Below are positions 25,501 to 38,073 of a stretch of 64,000 nt of DNA, piece after piece. The notes under the pieces were generated by a model. It ran no database searches, had not been told where the DNA came from, and saw only the letters and a program-made list of their open reading frames with translations. Position numbers and translations under genes: made by a program. This stretch comes from Caprimulgus europaeus (lineage: Eukaryota > Chordata > Aves > Caprimulgiformes > Caprimulgidae): positions 41,297,295 through 41,361,294 of the forward strand of contig OU015524.1 in the NCBI GenBank assembly GCA_907165065.1, written 5' to 3'. Within the stretch, counting starts at the first letter, position 1. Each line of letters begins with the position of its first letter.

Positions 25501-28500
25501 TTAATATCAGGTTCACTCTTCTTTCTTAGATGTAAATCAGTGTAATTAATTTTGATCTGATTCTTACTGTCGTTCAAAAGAGAGATATTTTAAAAATCAA
25601 GTACATTTCCTCTTGGGAAAGCACCTCACAGGGAGAGGAGTGAAAAAAGTACTAATTGCTAATGCACAAAATATTAGGATAAAATATAAGCCTTATCATA
25701 AGAGGTGGAGGAAATTTGAAGACTATGGCACCAATTGCGATGCTTTGGCTGCATTTTCCCCAAACTGCTGCTCTACCTGTCCTTTGCACTGTGCAAGTGA
25801 ATGGGTCATTGTGCAAAAAGGGTCATGGGGCCCTGTCCACTACTCCAGCAGAGCCTCTCAGTGAGCTGTGGCAAACACAGGCAGTGCTGCTTCCCCTGTT
25901 TAGCCCCCACTTCTTTCAGCCTCCTTCTGACTGTTTTGGTTTACTGCGAGGAGACTACGATTTACACTTTATATTGCTTTTAAATAACCAAAAGCAAAAT
26001 ACTGGATAAATATGAGCACAAATGAGTACACTGTCATGAGATGTACTCTCCTCAGCATGACTTGTGTGCTGGTTGCCTTTCAGCATAGGATCCTATAAAG
26101 AATTGAACTGTAAAACTATCACGGGAGTTTTGAATGCTATTACGGTGCTGGTTACCAAAACAGGCACTCACAGAGACAACACTACTGACATCACAGAAGT
26201 GGAAAATGAACCATTACAAAAGGTTTGACTTTAACAGCTCTATGCAGAGTTGCAATGCAATCCTAACTGCAATCTTGAGCACATTCTTTCCATGACTGTA
26301 AATGAGGCAGTGTGACCCGATTCACGCAAATTAGGGGTATAAAACATCCAGAGTATTCCAAGTCATTGCAATGAAGCCAGACAACCTGCAGCAACCACAA
26401 ATGTGGAACAGTGAGGCATTGTTTTTTTTTGATGTTATTTCTGTTACCAAGACTGCTCGAAACACTTCACTGTATTCCTTGACTCCATTTAAGAGCAGAA
26501 GAAAGAAGTAGCATTTTAATAGATATCCTACTACATGCAGCCTTAACCCTCTCTACAGGCTGAGGCAAGACAAGTGAGGCAGGAGAAGGTTATCTTATTG
26601 GCAAGAAAAGAAGGATGATCACTTCTTTCCCTGCACCACAGTCTGCTGTGGTGCAAATGGATATGATATGCCTCCCAAATGGATAAACCTTTCACTAAAG
26701 TAACCACAGTGACGGCAGTTCTTGTGTACTGACCCCAGTCCAATTATCCACAGGCTAGGCAGTAGTAAATCTGCCACATCTCTCTACAAAAGAATAGCAC
26801 ATTGGATTTGGGTGCTATTTCAAGCTGCTGGGTTCATAGGCCTGCATACAACTGGGCAGAGCTATGTCTTAGGACATTACTTTTCCACAGTGCTCAGATG
26901 TAAGCAGGAAAATCACTAGATGTAAATCTGAACCTGTGGGGACTTTTCCATGTTGTTCTGAATTGATTCAGGGAAAGAACAGTGATCCCTGTGTTGCTCA
27001 ATAGGAGGAACAGACACTTGCGTAACTGCAATGGTTATCCCTCGCACTCCCTCTGGGTGCAATTTTCATTGCTTCTTTAGCCAATCTCATTAGAGCTCTC
27101 AGAAGAGTTCCGCTCTTATTGACTGAGGAAACATTATCAAGACAATTGATTAGGAAACCTATTCAAGCACATCTCCGGAAGGAGTAGATTTATTTCTACT
27201 GTGCATTTCTAAACCCCTTTTTCAGCACTTTGACAGCAATGACCAGGTAGCTGAGATGATGGGTAGATGCTATAGGTGGGATACACATACTCCAAAGATA
27301 ATTTGTGGGCTGGATGACAGAAATTATGCACTTTTCCACTGCTTATTCAGTGAATGACTGTCCACAGTAACTTTAAGGCTCAGATTTTCCAGGATGGTAT
27401 GGTGAATTCAGACTGTTGTTTTTTCTTCCTTAAAGGTTGACCATATGGTCGGTCACTCAGCAACAGTCTTTCAGCCAGCAAGTTTCCTTCCTTGATGTCT
27501 TATTATATAAATAATACTATTTATAACATTTATATACTAACTTTTTTTTTGTGTTCACCTTCATTATAACAAACAAGTTAAAATAGGCTGTACTAGAAAA
27601 TAAACACAAATCTCAGTCTGAAATGCAATATAATGCAGCCTTAACGCTAATGGGCATAAATGCTACCCTACTTCAAAGTATTCTTCCTGCCAAATTTCTT
27701 TCCTAAGATCTGCAAGAATTCACTTGGGCCAGCTCAGTGCCCATGTTTGAGTCACTGCTGCTCTGTGGGTATCTTCCCAGTGATAAACAACAGTGACAGA
27801 AATCAGGTAGAGAAAAAAACTCACACAGGTTTTTCATCATAACGTTTCATATATGGACCACTAGTTCTATTGCAACCAGTGGTGTGAATCATGTTTTTTA
27901 AAGGTCATAAGTTCTACCTACTACTACAAAGTTCTCCAAATTACTCATTCAGATTTGGTGTCTATCCTGATGGAATACAGCATAGCAAAGACACCAAATT
28001 TAGATGTCACTCTAGCTAGTATTTTCTTAGATAAACCATCTAGCAGATACTGCTTTTCTTGAAGGCTGGCAGATATTAAAATCTTCTTTCACTCACACCT
28101 GGAAATAACAGCATGATTCCCATCATGGGTTGAATGTTCTCAGTAACTGGAAGCTCATCCAATTTTTCCAAAGCACCCTCCCACCACTTTGTGCAATATT
28201 GACCAGCATATTCAGGAAATAGCAAAGTGCTAAACAAATGCTCCAGAGGTAACGCTTCCTTGACTCTCTCTTTGTGTCTTAGCCCACATACCTGTAGGAT
28301 CTAGAATCTGTGGTGCTCCTGGGGGTTATTTTCTGCCTCTTAAGTATATGCACAGACTGCACACAGTTCACTTGCAAGGCTGTGGTTTCCTTATACAGCC
28401 TGAATTCCTCTTTATGGACCTAGGTGAAATTTATTTTAAAAGGATCCTGGAAAGTCTCTACAGACCACCCCAAAGCTACTTGAATTGAGACCATTTGCCA

Positions 28501-28887
28501 GAGGGAGTGATTTGTTAAAAATTAATCTGAACACATGATGCGAGAGACCAAGAGGCTTAACATTATCTACCTGTCAGTGTATGCCAGGTAAAGTAATCGA
28601 GGAAAGATGTGTCCTCCCAATCAGAGGTGCCTGTGATAAAACCAGGTATAAAGCAGAAGACAATAGGCAACAGAGAGCAACTTTGTTCATTCTAATGAAG
28701 TTAAATTATGAAATTTGTGGTGGGCAGCACTGAATCCTGAAGAAGATTGTGAAATAAGAGGAGAGAGAAGAATTCATGTATTATTTCTTCACTCAGATGT
28801 TAAAAGTTTCTGTGCTACTGCTCAATGGACAATCAACAATAGAGGGGACAGATTTTATCTGTGATTTATCTCTGCCGTGTTTGTAAC
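19548..28887. other. Non-coding AT-rich DNA, no gene recognised
   Basis: No gene, RNA gene or clear mobile element recognised. The open frames at 24206-24502, 24352-24627 (minus) and 25716-26009 are under 100 codons, overlap each other on opposite strands or in different frames, and have no recognisable motifs. The segment 22620-22770 is extremely AT-rich. A stretch near 21260-21400 faintly resembles an old LINE tail but is too degraded to call. Confidence 0.6.
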
Positions 28888-28892
28888 ATCAA
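28888..28892. repeat. Putative target-site duplication, left copy (ATCAA)
   Basis: Five bases immediately before the TG that opens the LTR. The five bases after the closing CA at 29881-29885 are ATCAC, a 4-of-5 match. Five-base duplications are usual for ERVL and several other avian ERV groups. Confidence 0.45.
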
Positions 28893-29880
28893 TGTGCTGG
28901 GTTTGTGTGGGGGGGACTTTCAGGTAGTGGGGGAAGGGGCTATAGTGACGGTCCCTGTGAGAAGCTTCATGAAACTCCTCTGGCTCCAAGGCGGACCCAC
29001 CTCCAGCCCAGACTGAGCCAATCAGTGGTAAGGAAATGCCTCTTCAAATCAATATTTATGAGGGGAAGAACCAGTTTGAAAAGAAGGAGAGAGAATCATC
29101 AGGAGAGACCACTGACTTGAACAAAAGACCATCGGCCTTAACAGAAATTGCCTCATTGCCATGAGGAAGGAGGAGGGGAGACAGAACCTCAGACACCCAG
29201 ATCAGCAGGGAAAAGAGTAGGAGGAGGTAAATGAGGTCCCCTGCAGCCCTTGAAGGTTTGACAGTGGAGCAGATACCCAAGTGTAGGCCATGGAGAACTC
29301 CATGCCAGAGCAGAATGCTGTGCTCGAGGGCAGTTGTGACTATGAAAGCTCACGATGAGCAAGAAGACCCTAGAGTTGGGGGTAGGAGGTGCACTGGACC
29401 CATCCACCCTATGCTGGAGCTGGAAGCTGTGCCTGAAGAAGTACATGACTCCATTGGAAGCCTGCGTTGGAACACTTTGTTCCTGAACTCTGTGAGAGGG
29501 ATCTCATGCCTGAAAGAGCAGCATAGATGAAATGACTGCAATCTCCATTCCCTGTCCAGTGTGCGGCTGGAGGGGAGAAGGTAGAGAAATCGGGAGCAAA
29601 GTAATTTGAGCCCAGGAAAAGGGAGGGGTGGGGGGAAAGTGTTTGTTTTAAGATGTGCTTTCTATGTTTCACTATCCTACCCTAATTGACTCGTAAAGAA
29701 TTAAATTGTTTTTTCTTTCCCAAGTTGAGTGTGCTATGCCCGTGACCATAACTGGTGAGTGACCCTTTCCTGTCCCCATTTCAACCCATGAGCCCTTTGT
29801 TGTGTTTCTCTTCCCATGTCACCAGGTAGGGGGAGTGAGTGCAGGACCTCATGGTCATAGCTGTGGCTGAAACCACCACA
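28893..29880 (+). mobile_element. Solo LTR, avian ERVL-like
   Basis: The 988-bp segment begins TGTGCTGGGTTTG and ends ACCACCACA, giving the retroviral TG...CA ends, and is bracketed by near-identical 5-base direct repeats. Near its 3' end it has an ATTAAA polyadenylation signal at 29700, then a T-rich tract. Downstream are segments reading AAGTTGAGTGTGC and CATAACTGGTGAGTGACC, which I recall as typical of avian ERVL LTRs. No gag, pol or env sequence adjoins it, so it is most likely a solo LTR left by recombination between the two LTRs of a provirus. The ERVL assignment rests on memory of LTR consensus features. Another class with 5-base duplications is possible. Open frames inside it are coincidental. 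Confidence 0.65.
29700..29705 (+). promoter_or_regulatory. LTR polyadenylation signal ATTAAA
   Basis: An ATTAAA hexamer followed within about 30 bases by a T-rich and then GTG-containing stretch. This is the expected layout for the R/U5 region of the LTR. Cleavage would fall shortly downstream. Confidence 0.5.
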
Positions 29881-29885
29881 ATCAC
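29881..29885. repeat. Putative target-site duplication, right copy (ATCAC)
   Basis: Matches the left copy at 28888-28892 at four of five bases. One substitution since insertion would be consistent with a moderately old element. Confidence 0.45.
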
Positions 29886-31512
29886 ACTTAAAATATTCTA
29901 ATGATGAGAAACTTTCAGTCCATTACTATTGACTGTCTAGGAGACAAGCAGAAAGTTAACCAGTTACATAGTGATTCATACACTCGACTGTTACTGCATC
30001 AAATGTAAAGCAGCAGGACAACTACAGTTATCTAAATGCTCAACAACTCTTACAAGCATTATCTTTATTTAGGATATATAAGAAAAAAATGTTGACATAG
30101 AATGTTCTTCATCTCAGATGAATGCTGCCTAACCTTTTAACACCCACAACTCCGTAGGACATCCATCCAGATTTCCCTCCCAAATGGGAATCAGCCAGAC
30201 TGATGCAGACAGATTATCTGTGAGCACACCATCATGGGAGTTGCATGGTATGGTTGTAATGAATGGTGCACAGGCAAGGCTGAGCTGCTGAGCAGGCTGT
30301 GATGGTGATTAGAGGAAGGGGAAGATGTACCTGAATGACACCTGGGGATGACCTCAGAATAGTGGAAGAAAAGATTTATAGTGCTGAATGTCTCTTTTCA
30401 GTACTGTGTTACAGCAGCAAGGGAAAGATGCTCCAGCAGGAGGTTTCTCAGCAAACATATAGGAGATATATTTAGTCTTTGGATAAGAGAAGTATAGTGT
30501 TAAGTGGCATTATGTGCATAAGAGGCAAGGGACTGGATTAAGAGGTTTAGAGACTACAAAATGTAGCAGACATTATACTGGATTTTTTAAATAGAATGAA
30601 CTGTTTTCAGGAAGGAAGCTCCTGTCCAATTCAGTTCTAAGGAAGGGTGAGAAAGCAGAGGGCAGAGGTACGGTGAAATGGGATGTACCTGAGGCTTGGC
30701 AAATAATGGACTGGATATTCTAGTAGGTCTTCCCAGATTTTGTGCTAATGTTTTCTTTTTTTTCACTGAGTGCTTTAGTCAATTATCCTAAGAAGTAGTA
30801 AATGTAATAAGCATGTCTTATGTCTACATAGTTCTAAGTGGCACTGAATGCTGTGGAAATACCAAAGCATTAAATATTTGGAGATGAGAGCAAAAGATAG
30901 TATTCAGATATTATTTAATTTTCTACATAAGAACATACTGCCTCACAGATTCCATTCTCACTTTAATGTAAATCAAAGATGGCTTATGTTAAGCTAATTG
31001 TGTCACATTAATGAAAAATGGCCTAAGAGAGGACCCTGGCACTTTTCTAAGTTTAGTCTATAAAACCAAGGAGCTCCTTCTGACTTCGGCTGTAAGACTC
31101 TGAAGCACTCAGAAAATGTTAGAAAAGGAATTCTGTGCCTGACAGAGATCACTTGTATGAGCCATACCCTTTAGCGACTGCACCTGTTTGCCACTGTCTC
31201 ATTTACAACACTTGTAAGGGGGAACATTAAGCAAGAATTATGCAATGAACTGATTGCTTAGGTGTAAATTTCCATCCTTTTTTGCCAAAGAGATGGCTAT
31301 ATGAAATGCAGCTCATATCTCTTAATTAAAACTACTCAACTGAGGGCAATTTGAGTTATTTCTTGAAGAAGAAAAAGAAATCATTTTTAAAAAAAAGGAC
31401 TGAAGAAATGGCACTCTCATGTTAGCCTGGGAGATGGGAGTTGGAAATGCAAATGCTTAAGACATCAGAAGCTACATAAAATTCAAAGCTTAACATAAAA
31501 TCTCATTGAATT

Positions 31513-31530
31513 AAAAAAAAAAAAAAAAAA
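31513..31530. repeat. Poly-A run, 18 bases
   Basis: Uninterrupted A run. The preceding sequence does not resemble a processed retrocopy I recognise. Confidence 0.9.
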
Positions 31531-32744
31531 GAACCAAGTTGCAGAAACTTCATTTCTAAAATCACATATACATAAATATTGACTGTACATGGTAACACAA
31601 GGAGATGAGCTGGAATGCCTAGAGAAAGAAGGAGTTTACAGGGGCTGTAAAAGCAGAGAGAAGAAAGTTAACTAGGATGATGGCAGACTGTGAGCTTGAG
31701 CTGTATCTCAAATTAAAGTACTGCAAGACCTCCTGGTAAACCCCTGGTGAATTCAAGGAAAGATTTGTTTTCTCTCTTAGAATAGATGCCTAGTTCCTAG
31801 TTCCTTAGAATGAACTCCCATTCCAACAACCCATAAAAGTTGTGGCAAATAGGTTATAGTGGAATACAATAAGCTCTGGCTACTGTTATCTGCTCATGAA
31901 TATTTAAACTGATAAAAAGCCCAGAGAACTTATATCCATACTGGTTTGGCTTTGAACTGCTACAAAGTGGAACAGCTTGCAAAACTCAGTCCTGCTCCCC
32001 AGACTGCACAACACAGGCTCAGGGATAGCTTTGTCTTACCCCCTACAGGTTCTTGCACTCTAATTAACCTTTCATTCTTAGGTCATAACGCTAACGTCAC
32101 TGAAGATGATTGATGTGGAAGATTTACATATGTTTAAATTTCAAAACAATAATTTTGAAGCAATAAACTAAAAATACAAAGGATTGGAAACAATTCCTGT
32201 TACTGCAAAACACACATTCCAGGTTTGTTAGAAAAATAAAAATCCATCTATAGCAAAGACAGCAGTTGCTAAACACAGACATGAATTTCAGCTGTGGTCA
32301 GGAAAACATAATCAGTTGAATATAACAGAAACCAGTGTCTCTTGAGGAGATGAGATTGAAGAAACATATGAACTTTATAAAAGGAGGCGCACTATTAGGC
32401 TTGGTCCTCTGAAGATAATGAGAATCAGAATCTCATCAAAAGTGTGATGATGGAATGGGATAAAAATTCAACCTGATGTGGGCTGCAGACAGAAGAGATG
32501 ATTTGAGCTCAGAAACAAAGAAAAGTCTGCTCAGCAGCTAGATGCTTTTAAAGGAGGGTAAATTTAATTTAGCAGTGGCATGGAGATAATAAGAGATTGT
32601 TTTTTATGATATATACCAAGATATTTTTTTCATCCAGGAAATCAGAATGTCAGAGGGAAAACACAGCTAAATGAGCTTTGTTTACTTTTCACTTATTTTT
32701 CTCTTATGTTCACTTTGAATGCATTCCTTCTGTATCCCACATGG

Positions 32745-32757
32745 AAAAAAAAAAAAA
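32745..32757. repeat. Poly-A run, 13 bases
   Basis: Uninterrupted A run with no recognisable retroposed sequence in front of it. Confidence 0.85.
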
Positions 32758-35700
32758 CCAATACATATTTGTATATAAGGTGTATTTCTGTTTCTAGGCA
32801 TTCTGCAGGCTATGTACCTGTTTTAGTGAGGCCAAGGTAGAACACAGGTGTCAGTTAATATAGAGGAAAAAATAAATTTCAACAAAATATTCGCAAGAAA
32901 ATTCACAATAATTAAGAGAAGGGTAGAAAATGGGTTATGCAATTTTACTGGTGTAATTACTTAGTTCAGTATTCTGATCTTGCTCTGCTCATCTGACATA
33001 AACCTTTTGCATTAGTCTTTGGTGGTTCCTTCTGTGAATAGGTGCCTTAGTCACTTGCTCTCCACAGACTCCATGTATTACATAAAATCCTATTCCAATG
33101 CCTTTCAGGGATTTGCCTTTATCAACAAAGAAAGTACGATAAACTTCAGCTTAAAACTTCTGTTGATGCTGTTGCGTTTTATTGAGCTTGTTGCTAAGAT
33201 GACTACTTCAGGACTTTTGAGCCCACACCCTAGATTCTATCTTTTCAGGCAGCCACTTCCCCCTCTTATATCCAGAAGTTATGAGTCATCTGCCTCACTG
33301 AGCCAACAAATACCTCTTAACCTTTTCCAGTCCTGAGAGAATAACAGCAAGAGGAGGTGTTCAGGCAGATTCTAATGACCTTTTAAATCAGAAAGACTGT
33401 GTGGGACAGAATTTGGTCCTAAAGGTCTTTCAGAAAACAGACATTAGAAAGTAAATGCTAATTGAGCTGTCATTTCAGATAGCATGGCATACTGAAACAC
33501 TGTCTAATATCAAGGATAATAGTTTCCAGGTCTAAACCAAGCTAAACAGAGTGAGAGTTCAGAAGCGTTGGTGGCAGTTATTTATTATAGCATGCAAATA
33601 TTTTATCATAATTTTGCAGTCTGAATGTGATCTTGCATTCCTCTTCTATAGATAAAGCAATTCACTCACTCTTCAGAAGGTGCGAATACAAGTTAAGGCT
33701 TTGAACATAATATGTATTTTCATTTTGCTGAAATTCCTTTTATTCTAACACTTGCAGAAGTTCAGAACGTTTCTTATAACTATGATACTGCTGCTGCGAG
33801 AAGCAAGAGACCCCTTAAGCTGTTCTGGGAACAGTCAGTCGGGGGTTCTCAAAAGCACCAGAGGCAGATCATTTTTCAAAAGCCCTGACTATCAGTATAT
33901 CTGGACAGATGGAAGTTAGCACAATATGTCAGAGACATATTTTCAAGCTGCACTGGAAAGAGTTATTTCTCATCAGATAGAAGGCAGGGAAATTTCTATT
34001 ACCCCACATTACATTACACAACTATGAGGGTAAGTGAATGTTGCCTTCCCACCAAATATAAAACAGAGCTTCAGCAGAAAAGGATATCACGTCACAGATT
34101 TGTGGTCTAATCAGCAAGACAGTTATGACACATTCATTAAAGGAAGTATATTTAGTTCAGAACTGATCAGGCAATAGGATCATCTGTCAGAAAGGTACTA
34201 CTGTTCTTTTGGGGAAACACAAAAGGTAGTATCAAACACATCACCTTGAAAAGAATATAATAGTCTATTCATTCCAAAAGTTTAGTTGCCAAAGTGCTTT
34301 CTTACATAAGGAGAAGGATGTCTATCCTGACCACTCCAGTTTTCTTAGGTAATTGTAAAATGCCTATGAACTATTTCACATTCATTTTATCCTCTCATTA
34401 ACACTGTCACCCCACAACTACTGAATAAGCAGAGAGAGTTGTCTTTTAACACAATTATTAGTATGCTTCAGTGATGCCTAAACAACTTTAATCCATCAAA
34501 TGCTACAAGAAACAACACATTTGCCATGGGTGGGACCAATTAAGGTACCTGAACACTGCAGCTCTGTCTGTGACTCTCCATAATCTTGTTCTCCTGCAGC
34601 CGTCATTTGGTGTGATTGATGACATGTTTGCAAGTCTGTTAGACTCACAGAGAGTTTAATGATATCCAAAGGCAGGAATGAGAGGATATGAGCCTCCCAG
34701 ATTTTAGCTTGCAATATTTTTCATTTCAAAACACTTCCATAAGATAGCAAACAGTTTAATTTTTCTTGTGTTATTTTAATGGTAAATAACTATGAGGGTT
34801 TTTTCCATCTTGGTTTGACCACAGTTCTGAGAGCAAAGTGCTGGCTACCTTGTGTAAAGATGCAACAAAGCTATCTCCTTCCCAGGTCTTTCTCACCACA
34901 TTCTTCAGCTTCTATCTGTTAGGGGATTTATTCTCAGGACAATATGGACATTATTCCCTGCTGTCAAAGAAATCTGCAGCAGAAGTTTTGTATCTTTTCA
35001 GTGTTTCACACTGTTTGTATTTTAAATGTTAGAATACAATTTGATTTTTTTTAATGTGTTCTGGCAACTAATAGTAGTAATCAGCATTATCAAAAACAAT
35101 AAAAAAGATTTACCTAAATTACCTACAACATTTAACACAACTCATACAATAAGAGGTTGTGAGCCTGTAAACACCTCTAAATTTGATTAGCTTTAAATTA
35201 ATATGACTACTTGTATGTGTCAAAGTTAAGCACAGGAAGTATTTACAAACTTACAGGACAAGGGGTTTAGTCTATTGAATATTATAAAGTATATTTTTTC
35301 TCTAACAATTAAAGCACTGGACCAAGACTGAAGATACACAGGTTACTTTTCATAAGCCAGTAACCATCTGAACTACTTGGGGAAAATCTTTGCATCGCTG
35401 AAATCAGAGCCAGGGTCTTTTTCAGCTTTGCAAACTGGTATAAAACAGCAAAAAACATAGAAGTTTACAAATGATGCTGTGGTAGTTTAATTGTCCAAGA
35501 CAACACAAGCACAGTAGCTTCAGAGTGGAAAGATAATTTTTCCTAACTGAAATTATGGAGAGAATGTATTTAGGCAAGTACAAATAGACTAGAATACTGG
35601 AACTCACATAAATATTCATTAAGAGAAATCCAGTGAGACTATTACTATTGTCTGGCCTTCAGCCTCAGAAGCAAATGACTCACAGACACACTGTCCTCTG

Positions 35701-38045
35701 GAAAGGAAGATTCACCTCACATGCCTTCGTTACCACCCATTGCTGGATGAACTACCCATTCCCGAAACACTTCTCTCTAGGATGTCCACTAGCTGAGACA
35801 AGATGCCTAATTTTCACATGGGAAAACATTGAGGACATAAATTCTAGACTAAATGTATGTCAGAACAATCATTATGTTAATATCTTGGGTACACCTACCA
35901 TTTATCAGGCCATCTACATTTATCTTCTCAAGTGTAGAAGACAACTGAACTCCCTAAGTGAGTTTCAAGGGAGTTGTAGATGACATTTTATGAATAACCC
36001 TGCTCCTACATAGCTTGGATCAAGATTTCAATGTGTCTCCCTACTATTTAAAAAAATAAATTAAATAAGGAATAATAGCAGACTCTTAGAGATGTTATGA
36101 TGTTAACTAAAAGTTTTAAAGCATTTGTTCATTCCAATGACAAGAATTCTATTAAAAAACAGCAAATTTTAAATATTTTGGAAGGTAAAAGCACTTGGAA
36201 AGGGCAAAGAGTTTGCAACACATTTTCAGAAGTATGAAAACTCTTATCTTTGGGCTTATTTCTTTACTTGTTAATTAATTTTAGGTGAAAATGTTTTCCA
36301 TTCAATAATATCTGTTTTTCAGCTAGTATGCCAAGTGTTCTTCAATTGTAATGATCTGCATATACTGTACTTTTATGTTTCAGTCTAAAAATCAGTGCCA
36401 TCTTATTTTTATCATTTCTAGAACAACTTCAAAACTCTAGATTTTTAATTCAGTTTGGAAAAGCAAATCAGTGTCAGTTCAGTTTCAGAAGTAGGCAGTA
36501 TATCTATCAGTAAGGGCTTCTCAACCAGTCTAGTTAGTCAGCTGGTAATCAACAGGTAAACCTGATTTTACTGCACAAATTCTCATGCACCTGTAGAAAT
36601 TACAATGGCTGCTGTAGACTACAGAAACTTCATGTCCTATTAGAATGAGTTCTTGTATTAGTGAAGTCATGATTTCAACCGGACCCAATCAACACCATAA
36701 GCAATCCTTTGCACTAGTATTCTGAGTGGACTTGTGTATGTACATATAGCACATAAAGCTCTACTCAGGGCAGAATTTAATTTCAAGCTTTCATGATTTT
36801 TAATACTAGAAAACACTTGTGAGGTATGGTGCATCATTTGCTTTCTTAGCTTAGACAGTTGTATAAAAATAGGATTTTTGGTACATATTAATTTCAGTAT
36901 TTTCATGTTGATACATGGCAGTATAATTCACCTTAAAGCAAATTAATATTTTCCCTACTCGTACAAAAAAAGCAAAATAGAGTAATATAAGAAATGAGTT
37001 CTATAGTGGCTTGCCACAGAAAACCACAACTGAGCTGTTTTAATAACAAAAGACCTAAAGTGCAACAAAGGAATGTGTGAGTCTACCCTGATGGACAGAG
37101 AAGTATTCATGTGTTGAACAGACCTAAATATGATTGCTAATAGAGCATATAAAAGCTACGTTACCAAGACCCATTACATTCTGCAGCATTTGCACAGGTA
37201 CACAGGTGTGGATAATACACATAATACATAATAATGGTAATAACGATATTAGTGCACAGATTCTGCTTCTTTGTTCTCAAGAAGTGGTAAATGCAGCTGC
37301 TTAGGTATTTTCAAAGGGAGCCACACTAGCTCCCTTAGTTTTGGGTTGGGTTTATGCCAGACCAAATTTCACCATCATTTAGAGCACTGGTTCAGTGTGA
37401 GCCTACAGCTCTTCAGTGCTTTGTAAAGGAACACACAACTTTTTTTTCTAGCTAATGTTACACTTTTTTAAGGTTTCTGGAGCCAGTCTAGTACCCTGAC
37501 AGATGAAGTCCTCAAACACTTGGGGCACCACAAAAGAAACAATAAAAACACTCCCACTTAGGCTCCTCCAAATGTCTCCCTAAAGTTTTCCTCCATTACA
37601 ATGACTTCCAAAAAAACCAGACAATATATATAGATCATGCATCTAGTGGGCATAGTGAGTAGTTTTTCATTGTTTCCCTGTATTCATTTGTATGCCAGTG
37701 GGATAGTTTATCTTCTTTTCTTGTCAGTATTTTGATTGCACTTTGTGCAACAAAGATCTTGGGCACTGTAGTAATACTAACAATTAAATATAATTCTCAT
37801 GAGCAGACAAGCTATTCTACCTGATTCAGTGGCAACCTGATGAACTTCAGTGAGGTTAAACTAGCTTGACTCACTTGGCTTAAAAAAGCTAAGAAATAGA
37901 TCAACGTTACAATTTTATCCCATAAAAATTTCGGATATTAAACTATTTTATAGAGGTAGACATACATCTACAGTTATAGTAGACAAAATACAAAGTACAA
38001 GCAGTAGCTAGGTGAGGAAGTAATTTTCCTCTATGCTATAGTTAT

Positions 38046-38073
38046 AAACCAAGTACATTAAACCAAGTACATT
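38046..38073. repeat. Perfect tandem duplication, 2 x 14 bases
   Basis: The unit AAACCAAGTACATT occurs twice with no mismatch and no spacer. Probably a recent slippage event with no evident function. Confidence 0.9.

Noticed and set aside
28905-29672. Several 60-99-codon frames on both strands
   Set aside because: They lie within the solo LTR, overlap each other and have no domain signature.
35633-35983. 116-codon plus-strand frame as a host exon
   Set aside because: No recognisable family, no clear splice acceptor or donor, and biased residues typical of random AT-rich translation.
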